Assembly (NCBI GenBank): GCA_020047885.1
Contig: JAIFNF010000310.1
Location: forward strand, 1-9,071
Direction: 5' to 3'
DNA: 9,071 bases
Source of the DNA: Gammaproteobacteria bacterium
GTDB lineage: Bacteria; Pseudomonadota; Gammaproteobacteria; Competibacterales; Competibacteraceae
Shown here: positions 1 to 7,672 of the stretch, piece after piece
How positions within the stretch are numbered: position 1 is the first letter of the stretch
Layout: every line of letters begins with the position of its first letter
Position numbers and translations under genes: made by a program
The notes under the pieces: generated by a model
Told to the model about the DNA's origin: nothing
The model's input: only the letters and a program-made list of their open reading frames with translations
Databases searched by the model: none

Positions 1-373
1 AGGCCTCATCGACAATGAAGATCGTGTTGCCTGGATCATCGCGTTTCAGGGGAAACACCAGACGCAACCCGGGATCGTTGGCCGATGTCGCTTGTTCAAA
101 GACCTCCACGTCGCTCAAACTGTAGATGGCGCGATGGATCGTGGTTGCTGGCGTCCGGGCTTTGCCGCTCAGAATCCGGGCAGCCCGGCCCGTCGGGGCC
201 AGCAAGCGACAGGATCGTCGCTGTTGCGCCAAACGGTGTACCAGAGCATTGATAAGCGTGGTTTTGCCTGTGCCAGCGCTACCTTTCAGGATAAAACAGA
301 GGTTCGGACCGGCCACAAATGTGGCGATCTGCTCGATGACCTCTTGTTGTTCTGTAGTTAGCGGGTTCGTCAT
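1..373 (-). CDS. RecD/Pif1-like superfamily 1B DNA helicase, N-terminal part (runs off the left edge)
   Basis: Only the first 124 residues lie in the window. The protein opens with M-T-N-P-L-T-T-E-Q-Q, typical of the Q-motif region of RecD2/Dda/Pif1-type helicases. Next come a full Walker A loop G-S-A-G-T-G-K-T-T (near residues 32-40), motif Ia A-P-T-G-R-A-A-R (near 62-69), a T-I-H-R motif (near 82-85), and Walker B F-I-V-D-E-A just before the edge. Proteins of this family are ATP-driven, usually 5'-3', DNA translocases. The ATG is supported by an in-frame TGA 24 nt upstream (395-397) with no other plausible start between; no strong Shine-Dalgarno sequence is seen. It lies 192 nt downstream of the HEPN-like gene on the same strand. 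Family assignment is strong. The subfamily cannot be fixed without the C-terminal half, nor is it certain that this gene belongs to the same functional unit. Confidence 0.9.
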   Translation of the reverse strand, partial: MTNPLTTEQQEVIEQIATFVAGPNLCFILKGSAGTGKTTLINALVHRLAQQRRSCRLLAPTGRAARILSGKARTPATTIHRAIYSLSDVEVFEQATSANDPGLRLVFPLKRDDPGNTIFIVDEA

Positions 374-383
374 GGGTAGCTCA

Positions 384-509
384 TCAGACAGAAATCACTG
401 TTGGCATCTCGCGCACAGGGAAGGGATCGTGCGTATCGCCGCTATTGGTTGAAAATCCGCAGATGTTCTCTGGCAAATCGAGCGGTAACCCGGTGTTCGG
501 TGCCGCCAA
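384..509 (-). CDS. possible 41-residue small ORF, or remnant, in the gap before the RecD-like gene
   Basis: The 192-nt gap between genes 4 and 5 holds an open frame that reads like coding sequence, with good codon choice and no ATA, AGA or CGA codons from the TTG at 509 to the TGA at 384-386. A TTG start would give a product beginning M-A-A-P-N-T-G-L-P-L and ending M-P-T-V-I-S-V, with a weak purine-rich GGAAAA about 8 nt upstream. The stop lies 10 nt before the ATG of the RecD-like helicase, the spacing expected of a coupled gene. The same frame stays open further upstream to the end of the HEPN-like gene, so it could instead be a tail separated from that gene by a -1 frameshift. No domain is recognised. 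It may be nothing. Confidence 0.22.
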   Translation of the reverse strand: MAAPNTGLPLDLPENICGFSTNSGDTHDPFPVREMPTVISV

Positions 510-565
510 GTCAACTTTTCCAGCGTGGAACTCAGAAAGATGAAGGGATCTATGAGCATTCTGGA

Positions 566-1858
566 TTATTGGACGACACCCATAAAATTAATCAGTGTAG
601 TCACCTGTCTCCAGCCGACAAAATGACCGTGCCCGATGGAATTTCTCAAGAGCAACAAATTCCAAAAAGGATCAGGAAGACGTTGACTTCTTGCTGCCTT
701 GATCACCTCACCCAAGGATGCAAAGCTCCAAGCGTCGCCGGGAGGTGCTGGATGGCTGGCAGGATAACTGGAGTTGCCATTTTCCTCTGCACTAAACCGT
801 TCCCAAAGCTGACGCGCTTCATCAGATGGCGATTGCTTCAGGCCCGACCAGAAAATACGGGTTCGGATCAGCGCTTCCCCCTGTTGACAAAGGGCAAATA
901 ATTCGTGCGCCAACGGTTCACAAATTAACTCATTACGAAGTTTCCAGTCAGTACATCCTGATCCAGCTTGTTTTAGCAGGGCAGCGCGACAGGCCCAAGG
1001 TGCCAAGCGTTGGCCAATACTGTGCGGCGGTGTCCACCAGAGCGCAGGTGGTCTGGTCCATTCATTGGATTGAGGACGTGGATGACGATAACCGTAATTG
1101 CTGATGAGTTGCGTCCATACCGGCGCGGCCAAATCGACGGTGTTAAATCGCTCCTGAGCATGGCTGTTGAAATGCTTTTCCAACGTTTCATCGTCACCCA
1201 GTAGCAAATCCTGGGTCTGTTGCTCCAGATCTTCCGCTATCGCCAGGGAACCCGCCGATTCCCAAGCGGTGCGCAGGTATCGATAACCGGCCCAGCGGTC
1301 GCGTATACCCAAGCCTTCGCTCCACAAGTCAATACCCTCCGGCCAGCCTTGGCGAAAATCAAACTGGGGCCGAATGCTGGGGATGGGGGCGGTGCTGAGG
1401 ATCACCATCGTCAGGGGACTGGTTGAATGATGCTTGCGATAGGTATCAGCAAAATCGCTGAGGATCTCCCACCATTCCAACCGGTGAGCACCAACAAAAT
1501 GGATGAGGAACAGGGTTGGCTGGGCGTTGATCGCTTGTGCGAGGGCGTTAGCAACGCGCAACCTGGCCCCGGAGGCCTCAATGTCCAAAGTGGCCAGACA
1601 CGCCGCTAAAGGAGCTTCATCAGCACCACTGTCAACCTGGATGACGCGCAAATCAGTCCGTCCGGCCTGGGCGGCATGAAGTTGGCGTTCAACGGCAGCA
1701 GCGATAACCGAATAATCATTGATTGAAGCGCAAAGAATAGTGCAGACGCCACCCTCATTGAGCCATGGCAATTGATCCAGCCATTGCCCCAAGCCTGGGG
1801 AGCCTGGAAACCGCCAATAGGCGGTCAGGTCATACAGGGTGTAATCAATCCAGACCAT
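566..1858 (-). CDS. HEPN-motif protein with a degenerate NTPase-like N-terminal domain
   Basis: 430 residues, not recognised as a named family. The N-terminal half has the strand-helix rhythm of a P-loop NTPase. A hydrophobic strand at about 38-44 (V-C-T-I-L-C-A) falls where Walker A should be, but S-I-N-D-Y-S follows instead of a GK[ST] loop. A Walker-B-like strand at 114-122 (P-T-L-F-L-I-H-F-V) lacks the D-E pair, and a sensor-like strand lies at 149-156. The C-terminal part is helical and ends in L-L-L-L-R-N-S-I-G-H-G-H, giving R405-N-x3-H410, the Rx4-6H signature of HEPN domains, many of which are RNases. The ATG at 1858 is preferred (GGGGG 4 nt upstream). It gives a 14-nt overlap with the end of the giant ATPase gene and so suggests translational coupling. 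A GTG at 1894 would add 12 residues but has no visible ribosome site. The CDS is sure; the HEPN call is moderate; the role as effector is inference. Confidence 0.9.
   Translation of the reverse strand: MVWIDYTLYDLTAYWRFPGSPGLGQWLDQLPWLNEGGVCTILCASINDYSVIAAAVERQLHAAQAGRTDLRVIQVDSGADEAPLAACLATLDIEASGARLRVANALAQAINAQPTLFLIHFVGAHRLEWWEILSDFADTYRKHHSTSPLTMVILSTAPIPSIRPQFDFRQGWPEGIDLWSEGLGIRDRWAGYRYLRTAWESAGSLAIAEDLEQQTQDLLLGDDETLEKHFNSHAQERFNTVDLAAPVWTQLISNYGYRHPRPQSNEWTRPPALWWTPPHSIGQRLAPWACRAALLKQAGSGCTDWKLRNELICEPLAHELFALCQQGEALIRTRIFWSGLKQSPSDEARQLWERFSAEENGNSSYPASHPAPPGDAWSFASLGEVIKAARSQRLPDPFWNLLLLRNSIGHGHFVGWRQVTTLINFMGVVQ
629..646 (-). other. HEPN-type R-N-x3-H motif codons
   Basis: These six codons encode R-N-S-I-G-H near the C-terminus of the 430-residue protein, within a hydrophobic helix (L-L-L-L before, G-H-F-V-G-W after). 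In HEPN ribonucleases the Arg and His of Rx4-6H form the active site, and Asn is a common second residue. The motif also occurs in non-catalytic HEPN domains, so activity is not proven. Confidence 0.6.
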
Positions 1859-4800
1859 GAGGCCCCCAAGCGGCAGCCAATTGCGCTTCGGCACCGTCAG
1901 GCAATAGCTGGACCATCTGGCAGTCGTCGACGCTCAATAAACCGGCGCTGATCAGGGTTTGCAGGGCCAGATCATCCTCTTGGGAATCTGCGTAAGGAGG
2001 ACGCCAAGGATGATCTTCCTTACACAGTTCCCAGTTTTCACAAAACTCCGCACCCAGATGAGTCGGTAGACGCTGTTTGGCAATGAGAGCCAACAAGATG
2101 ATCAATTCGCGCTCGCGAGGCGTTAGGCGGATCGTCGCTGGTCCTGAACTTAGCTCCTCGGCAAACGCAGCAAAGCCCGACTGGAACTCGGTCAGAGCTT
2201 GGTGCAGTTCAGCCGTGGAGACTTCGCTGCCATCGACCTGGGGCAAAAAAGCATCAAACTTTTCAAGCAGGAAGGGAATGCCGCCTGTAGCTTTGGCAAT
2301 TCTGGCCAAAGCATCGGCTGATTCAAAATGCAGGGCGCGAGCGCTCTCAAACCACCAAGCAATGCGATCATCGGTAATGCGTTGAATGGGTACCGTTTCT
2401 ATCAGAAAGGTGCCGTCGGATTCTGCGTGTAGCGCCCAGCGCAACAAGTCAATGCCGCCCAGCACGATGGCCGGCTGATGGACTTGTTTGGCTAACTCGG
2501 TACAACTGGATACATTCAAGCCGGTGAATACCCGCAACCCTTTATCGCCCAAACGGTCAGCAATACCGACTTTCGGATGGTCAAGCGCCTTGAGCCAGCC
2601 GCCACCCACCAATACCATCTGACAGTAATCGACTTTGTCCTGATCATACCAGTAGCGGACTTTGTCCAAACTGCTTTCTGTCAGAATGCTGCCACTACGG
2701 CGCCGGCTCGTCTTCGTCTTCGTCTGAATTAACAAAGCATTGATGAGCTGCTGGATGGTCAGACGCTGATCATTTTGCTGGGTGAGAACTGGCAGGTAGT
2801 GGGAAAACCGCAACCGGTACGTTTCACCATCGGCTTGACCGGATTCTTCAATCAACAGGCCGCGGTCTATGAAATCGCGCAAATTCCGCTTGATTTCGTC
2901 CTCTGGTGTCGGATCAATGCCACGCAGCCACGCCAGATCCGGTTCGATCTCACGCAGTTTTTCCAGAATCTGCCGGGGAGCGTCGCGCAACGGAAAACCG
3001 GGTGGCAGTTCCCGCATGACCAGTAATAACGCGCCAAAAATAGCTCCACCGACCCGATTGCCCTGAAAGTTATTGTTGACGACGGTGCGGATTTCTTCGA
3101 TGACCTTCCCGTCGTTGAAGGTCTCGGCCACGTCTGCGGCGCTGACAGCGATGTATTCACCCAACTGGTTTGGCGAACGCCGGGGCTGTAAGCGATTGAG
3201 CAGGGTTTGGCCAAAACTAATCAGAATCGCCGGCTGAAAACCACACCGCCGGGCAATGAAACTGGCGTGTTCAGCGATGTCAATGCCAATGCGCGCCAAG
3301 GCACCCTGAATAAACTTGATGGCCTCTGATTCCTGTAATGGCGATAGTCGCAAAACGCCGCCAGCATTGGCCCAGACCCCCTCCCGGGTGTGGGTCACGC
3401 GGTATCCCGACAGGATGATCCGCACTCGTGGTATGCCATGGCTATCAAGCTGTGCAGTAAGCTTCATCATGCGAAAACTGAGGGACTTCTCCCGATCCCG
3501 GTCATAGCAGGCCAATTGCTCTTCCACGAACTGATCGGCTTCATCGAGGATGATCAACAGACTGTCATGCTGATATTGTTCAGCAAAATTGGTAATCAGT
3601 TGACTAAACCGCTCACTGGCCTTCAAATTGCGAAAATCGGAGGGTTCCACCAACTCAAAGCGGCGACTCATGGCCACGGCAATCTGATCGACAATCCAGT
3701 CCTCTGAATCGCCGCCGGCGATGGTGACAAACAAGACATTGAGTCGATTGCTCGAGGGTAATTCAGCCTGGTCATAGACAATTTCGACCTGTTTGAGCAG
3801 CGCGCTCTTGCCCAGTTTGCGTCCAGAAAAGACGCGGCTGTACTGAGCGGTCTGGGCCAGGCTTTTTGCTTCGTCCTCGCGACCAACATAGGTTTCGAGG
3901 CGGATATGCTGACCATCCTGGTTGGAAAAGGGGGAAATGCGTTCCAGACGGAGTTGTTCCATGACGATTTCGAGAAATGGGACAAAATTATGATCGTCGA
4001 TCATGATCAATCGCCAGAAATCGTAGTTGTCAACCAGGACAGCGCTGTATCTGCGGGTGCGCAATTCGCTGAGAATTTCCTTGCGATGGTGTTCGCTGAG
4101 GCCGGGAGCGAGAAAAACGACGAGCGCGTTGCCGCTGGCACCACCGTCGGCGGCGCTGGCGGAGCGGCCCCAGTCCGCCGCCATGGCCGCGCCGCCGCCC
4201 CGCAAGTTGGTGGCTGGGGGCGACATGAGAACGATTTCCGTGTAATCCGCCAGTTGCGGTAAAAACGTTGGGTTGCGCTGGCGAAACATTTCACGGACAG
4301 CGCGGCATGGGATGTGGACTGCGGTGCCCTCAAAGCTGATTCGCACCAATCCATCCGGAAAAACGCGTTTGCGGCGAGAAGGGCGAATACCCTCCTCGCC
4401 ACTGATCAGACGATAGAACAAACGACGGAATTTTTGCCGGGTTTTGATGTTGCCGGGGGGATTAATCCATAAATCAATCAATTCCCGAATTTCTCCACCA
4501 CTTTCCTGCTGGCGTTGCCGGACGTCCTCAATCCAGCCATTCCCAGTAGCCTCGACCCGATCTGGAGTACGCCACGGTGTGCGACGGACGGGTTGCGGCA
4601 AATCCTCACCCAGCGGTTCGTGGCCACTGAGCAACGCGGGAATACGACGCAAATCGTGGTTGGCGATGGCAGCGTCAAAGCCGGCCCTCAGATGCGATTG
4701 ATGATCAAGCGCCTGTCGGTAGCTGGCCAGCGCCCGTTCGCGCATAGCGGTTGCCGCCTGGGTCAACGCCTCAATCCATCCTTGGAGTAATAGACCATCC

Positions 4801-7655
4801 ACCAAACTGGCTTGGGTGATATCGACGTTGGCCCGTCGCCGCGCCTCATCCATGGCGGTCTGGAGAACGGCTAGGCTGGGCGTCGCCAGATCGAGGCTCT
4901 GACAGTCGTGAAAACAGGCGGTCAAGGTTTCACTGGCTTTGAATACGTCGTCGCTCAGGTCGGAGGCCGAACGGTGCAGGCGATTGCGATCGGACGATTC
5001 CAACAACAAGTGGGGAACCGCAGAAAGGCTGGACAACAAATCAGGTCGCTTGGGGTATTCCAACGCCCGCTCGCGAATTTCGGCGAGTAGATGATCTCCG
5101 GGGATGTCCGAGGCAATGATGTCGAGTGGGTGCGGACACAAAACCGCAGCGGCGGCCAAGTGGGGCGAGCGGAATGCCTGAATAGGTACGCCGTCACTGA
5201 CGAATGCTGCTTCACGCAGGGCCTCGGGATCGAGTTCGCCCAAGAGCGCTGGATGATCTCGGAGCCAGTGCGGAGCCAGGCACAATGGACGGTAGCCAGT
5301 GGCTTTACCAAGCAGGCAAAGAAAAATTTGTCGGCATAGTTCTTCAAAGGGCGTCAGGATGGTTGACGTATCCAGGATGTTTTGCAAGGCGCTGGCCGGC
5401 AGGGGAATTACGGCCGGACGGGAGGATTGGGTCAAGTTCTGGAGACGTTCAGCGCGTTCCAAGAGGTCTTGGAACAGGCCAGCCAATTCATTTGACCAGC
5501 GATCGGCAGTTCGGCGATCGTGCAGAAGAACACCAGCATCATCCATTACTTGATTATAGGCTTCGGTCCAATGTTGCAGGCTTGTGCGCAAATCCGGTAA
5601 TCGCGCGATCAATCGATTCGGATCATCAGTGACAGGAATCTGGTCGCGGAGCGGCTGGATGACTTTTTCGATAAATTTTTTCCAGGCATTCCTGGAATGG
5701 GTTTGCTTAATACGTCCGCCGGCTGCACTCCAGAATTCAACGATCTGTTTGTGTAAATGGCGACACCCGTCATTGATGCTGGTAAGTAATTGTTCGCGGC
5801 TGATGCTCGGCCCATTGGTCATTTGGACTTTAAGTAGCGCCAATGGATCTACGCCCACCCTGGCGCTTTGGAACAGGTAATCCACTAGCTGCATCAAGTC
5901 GTGATCTTGAAAGGGTCTGGTTTCCAGGAGCCGGTCGATGTCGCGTCGACTGAAGGTTGCCGCCGGCTCGGGGCGGATGGCTTCAAGAAACAGGGCCAGA
6001 CTGAAGTCATCGGCAGGGGGGGCACCACTCAAAACAGCTTGCAGGCGCTGAGTCCGGACGTGACTGACGCCAATGCTGATCACGGCGGGAGCTTCGCTAA
6101 TGGCTGCGGCACACTGCCAGTCGCCCAAGGTCCAGGGATGGGTCTGACCCAGTTCATCCAAGGCGTGTAACAGGAGCAACACGACGCCGAACTCGTGCCG
6201 ATTCAAGGCTTGATGGACTGCTTCGTTGAGTTCGGACGCAAACAGTGTGCGATTTCGCCAAGGGGCTTCTTGCACTTCGCCGGTCGGATTAAGCCAAAAG
6301 GCTTGTTGAAAAGCCTGAAAAGATTGTAAGGCGTCGTCAACCGGTACGGATACGGGTTCCGGGTCTGATTCAGACCAGTGTTCCGTGAGAGGTTCCGGTT
6401 TCAGGTCTGATTCAGACCAGTGTTCCGTGAGAGGTTCCGGGTAGTCGGGTTCCAGGTTGGGTTCCGATACGTATGGTGGCGAAAATTCAGGTTCATCCCA
6501 CTCTAATCGTCCGCGGCCAGCAGCATTGGCTACCAGTTCTCCAAAGATAGCGGCGACTGTGGTACGCAGCGCAGCGAACTCGGCCTCGTCCAGCTCTTGA
6601 TGTTCATTAGCCAAGCGTTCCAAGGCATGGAAGGGTTGCAGGGCTTCGGCTATGGTTTCCGGGTCGGCAGCGTTATTGAACCTTTCGCGGATTTCCGCAC
6701 AACGTTTGCGAATTTCATCGGTACCGGGAAAGTCCGGATTATTTTGGTATCGAAGGCATCGCAAGCGGTCAAGCAGGATCAATGCCTTGGTCCGGTCTGT
6801 CTGAGCGTCCAGGGCGGCGATCAGGCTCACCAATGATGACTCGGCTGGCTGTAATTCCGTGATCAGTGCGGTCCATTCGGTGTGCAAAGGGGCAACAGTG
6901 CTGGCCATTGTTATCAGGTCGGGCAACCGACCAGCCTGCAATTCGGCGATGATGCCTTGTAAGTAGGCGGTAACGGCGTCTATTTGGCCAGATAGAGCCT
7001 GTACCCGTCTGGCAAGATCATCGGCATTGTCGATGGTTGTCATGAATGTTGGCTCCTCTGGTACCGGTATTACCGCTGCTTCCTTGGCCTGTTTGGCGGC
7101 CTCGTGCAACTCGTCAAGGGCTTCTTCAAGGTAACGCCAGCGTTCGTGGTTACAGAATAACCCTGCTGCAATGATTTCCAGGTCAGCGAAGGAAATGTGT
7201 GAACCCAGGGTCATCAGGCGTTGCGTGGCTTCTTCGGGAGACCAGATGGGCGGTTGATCTTCCAGGCAAGCGCCTTTTTCGTCATGCGGGCAATCCAGTG
7301 CATCCAGAACTTCCCGTACATTATCTAACTTCTTCATAAGAATCCAATGGCTGATTAGATTCTTCCAATCTTTATATTGATCGATAAAAGGAACTAAACG
7401 CTCACGTTGATGCAATATCGATTCATATAATTTATCTTTTGATAACGCTCGCATACCTTTCCATTTATTCGAGGCATTAGCGCGTGGTTCATTGCGACCT
7501 GCTTTTAGATCAGAAATTGCTATGCATAGTGCCGGTCTTAATTTGGCTTCTTCTGGTAACTGCTTTGCTTTTTCAGCAAAAAAACGCCAAAAATCGTCTG
7601 ATTCCGCACTGGGAACATTAGAAAGCGCTTGGATAAATTTGGTGGTCTCATTCAT
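1845..7655 (-). CDS. giant STAND-like/AAA-type ATPase (about 1,936 residues)
   Basis: Numbering here counts from a GTG at 7664; the preferred ATG at 7655 (GGTGA five nt upstream) removes three residues. Residues 1-385 are mostly helical, with Trp/Leu-rich repeats and a coiled-coil-like stretch near 180-200. An acidic, Pro-rich linker (about 388-446) contains a duplicated 14-residue unit. About 450-1080 is again helical. About 1100-1255 looks like an alpha/beta domain (A-L-V-V-F-L-A-P, then S-A-V-L-V-D-N) with a Gly/Ala-rich loop. The ATPase begins at Y-V-G-R-E (1259), with Walker A S-G-R-K-L-G-K-S (1280-1287), Walker B L-I-I-L-D-E-A-D (D1374, E1375) and a sensor-like I-L-S-G-Y-R (to 1422), then winged-helix-like segments. 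A second, degenerate NTPase-like section (about 1680-1800) and a terminal winged helix (about 1840-1936) follow. This fits a STAND-type switch, probably oligomerising and signal-gated; the trigger is unknown. It is the core gene of the cluster and overlaps the next gene by 14 nt. Confidence 0.93.
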   Translation of the reverse strand: MNETTKFIQALSNVPSAESDDFWRFFAEKAKQLPEEAKLRPALCIAISDLKAGRNEPRANASNKWKGMRALSKDKLYESILHQRERLVPFIDQYKDWKNLISHWILMKKLDNVREVLDALDCPHDEKGACLEDQPPIWSPEEATQRLMTLGSHISFADLEIIAAGLFCNHERWRYLEEALDELHEAAKQAKEAAVIPVPEEPTFMTTIDNADDLARRVQALSGQIDAVTAYLQGIIAELQAGRLPDLITMASTVAPLHTEWTALITELQPAESSLVSLIAALDAQTDRTKALILLDRLRCLRYQNNPDFPGTDEIRKRCAEIRERFNNAADPETIAEALQPFHALERLANEHQELDEAEFAALRTTVAAIFGELVANAAGRGRLEWDEPEFSPPYVSEPNLEPDYPEPLTEHWSESDLKPEPLTEHWSESDPEPVSVPVDDALQSFQAFQQAFWLNPTGEVQEAPWRNRTLFASELNEAVHQALNRHEFGVVLLLLHALDELGQTHPWTLGDWQCAAAISEAPAVISIGVSHVRTQRLQAVLSGAPPADDFSLALFLEAIRPEPAATFSRRDIDRLLETRPFQDHDLMQLVDYLFQSARVGVDPLALLKVQMTNGPSISREQLLTSINDGCRHLHKQIVEFWSAAGGRIKQTHSRNAWKKFIEKVIQPLRDQIPVTDDPNRLIARLPDLRTSLQHWTEAYNQVMDDAGVLLHDRRTADRWSNELAGLFQDLLERAERLQNLTQSSRPAVIPLPASALQNILDTSTILTPFEELCRQIFLCLLGKATGYRPLCLAPHWLRDHPALLGELDPEALREAAFVSDGVPIQAFRSPHLAAAAVLCPHPLDIIASDIPGDHLLAEIRERALEYPKRPDLLSSLSAVPHLLLESSDRNRLHRSASDLSDDVFKASETLTACFHDCQSLDLATPSLAVLQTAMDEARRRANVDITQASLVDGLLLQGWIEALTQAATAMRERALASYRQALDHQSHLRAGFDAAIANHDLRRIPALLSGHEPLGEDLPQPVRRTPWRTPDRVEATGNGWIEDVRQRQQESGGEIRELIDLWINPPGNIKTRQKFRRLFYRLISGEEGIRPSRRKRVFPDGLVRISFEGTAVHIPCRAVREMFRQRNPTFLPQLADYTEIVLMSPPATNLRGGGAAMAADWGRSASAADGGASGNALVVFLAPGLSEHHRKEILSELRTRRYSAVLVDNYDFWRLIMIDDHNFVPFLEIVMEQLRLERISPFSNQDGQHIRLETYVGREDEAKSLAQTAQYSRVFSGRKLGKSALLKQVEIVYDQAELPSSNRLNVLFVTIAGGDSEDWIVDQIAVAMSRRFELVEPSDFRNLKASERFSQLITNFAEQYQHDSLLIILDEADQFVEEQLACYDRDREKSLSFRMMKLTAQLDSHGIPRVRIILSGYRVTHTREGVWANAGGVLRLSPLQESEAIKFIQGALARIGIDIAEHASFIARRCGFQPAILISFGQTLLNRLQPRRSPNQLGEYIAVSAADVAETFNDGKVIEEIRTVVNNNFQGNRVGGAIFGALLLVMRELPPGFPLRDAPRQILEKLREIEPDLAWLRGIDPTPEDEIKRNLRDFIDRGLLIEESGQADGETYRLRFSHYLPVLTQQNDQRLTIQQLINALLIQTKTKTSRRRSGSILTESSLDKVRYWYDQDKVDYCQMVLVGGGWLKALDHPKVGIADRLGDKGLRVFTGLNVSSCTELAKQVHQPAIVLGGIDLLRWALHAESDGTFLIETVPIQRITDDRIAWWFESARALHFESADALARIAKATGGIPFLLEKFDAFLPQVDGSEVSTAELHQALTEFQSGFAAFAEELSSGPATIRLTPRERELIILLALIAKQRLPTHLGAEFCENWELCKEDHPWRPPYADSQEDDLALQTLISAGLLSVDDCQMVQLLPDGAEAQLAAAWGPHGLD
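3534..3545 (-). other. Walker B acidic residues of the giant ATPase
   Basis: Encodes D-E-A-D at residues 1374-1377, after the hydrophobic strand L-L-I-I-L. Asp and Glu are both present, so the site should support magnesium binding and hydrolysis. The D-E-A-D here is a Walker B of a STAND/AAA-type domain, not a DEAD-box helicase: no helicase motifs surround it. Confidence 0.85.
3804..3827 (-). other. Walker A loop of the giant ATPase
   Basis: Encodes S-G-R-K-L-G-K-S. The spacing matches the G-x-R-R-x-G-K-[ST] loops of STAND/archaeal-type ATPases, except that the first Gly is Ser and the next residue is Gly. The GKS core that binds the phosphates is intact, so ATP binding is expected. Confidence 0.85.
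4131..4200. repeat. low-complexity GC-rich segment encoding a Gly/Ala-rich loop
   Basis: 60 of these 70 bases are G or C (86%), against about 55% nearby. On the minus strand it encodes a Gly/Ala/Ser-rich loop (G-G-G-A-A-M-A-A-D-W-G-R-S-A-S-A-A-D) near residues 1155-1178 of the giant protein, between two predicted strands of the alpha/beta region that precedes the ATPase. It looks like a flexible insertion built from GCC/GGC-rich expansion. Confidence 0.75.
6362..6440. repeat. in-frame tandem duplication, 42-bp period, 37 bp identical
   Basis: Two copies at 6362-6398 and 6404-6440 are identical over 37 bp and lie 42 bp apart, so the protein gains a second 14-residue unit (P-E-P-L-T-E-H-W-S-E-S-D plus two variable residues) without a frameshift. 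Each DNA copy contains the inverted repeat GGTCTGA-T-TCAGACC. The unit sits in an acidic, Pro-rich linker of the giant ATPase. Identity at the DNA level points to a recent slippage or recombination event. Confidence 0.95.
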
Positions 7656-7660
7656 TGGTT

Positions 7661-7665
7661 TCACC
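7661..7665 (-). promoter_or_regulatory. ribosome binding site deciding the start of the giant gene
   Basis: GGTGA lies five nt before the ATG at 7655. A GTG at 7664, three codons further upstream in the same frame, would lie inside this site and has only A-rich sequence before it, so the ATG is the better start. Confidence 0.6.
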
Positions 7666-7672
7666 GTTTTTT

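Noticed and set aside
395..559. 54-codon minus-strand ORF starting with ATG just after the HEPN-like stop
   Set aside because: Its codons include several rare ones (ATA, AGA, CGA), the product shows no domain, and the neighbouring frame in the same DNA looks more like coding sequence.
401..901. Plus-strand 166-codon ORF
   Set aside because: It lies antisense to the well-supported HEPN-like gene and the gap, with no ribosome site or domain-like sequence; a shadow frame.
1859..1894. Upstream GTG start for the HEPN-like gene giving a 50-nt overlap
   Set aside because: No ribosome site before the GTG. The ATG at 1858 has a GGGGG stretch at suitable spacing and gives a more usual short overlap.
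4007..4402. Minus-strand 131-codon ORF and plus-strand ORF 3906-4262
   Set aside because: Both are alternative frames over the GC-rich part of the giant gene, whose own frame carries the conserved ATPase motifs on either side. Their Ala/Pro/Arg-rich products reflect base composition.
6362..6440. The two repeats as a CRISPR array
   Set aside because: Only two copies separated by 5 bp, in frame within a coding sequence; a tandem duplication.
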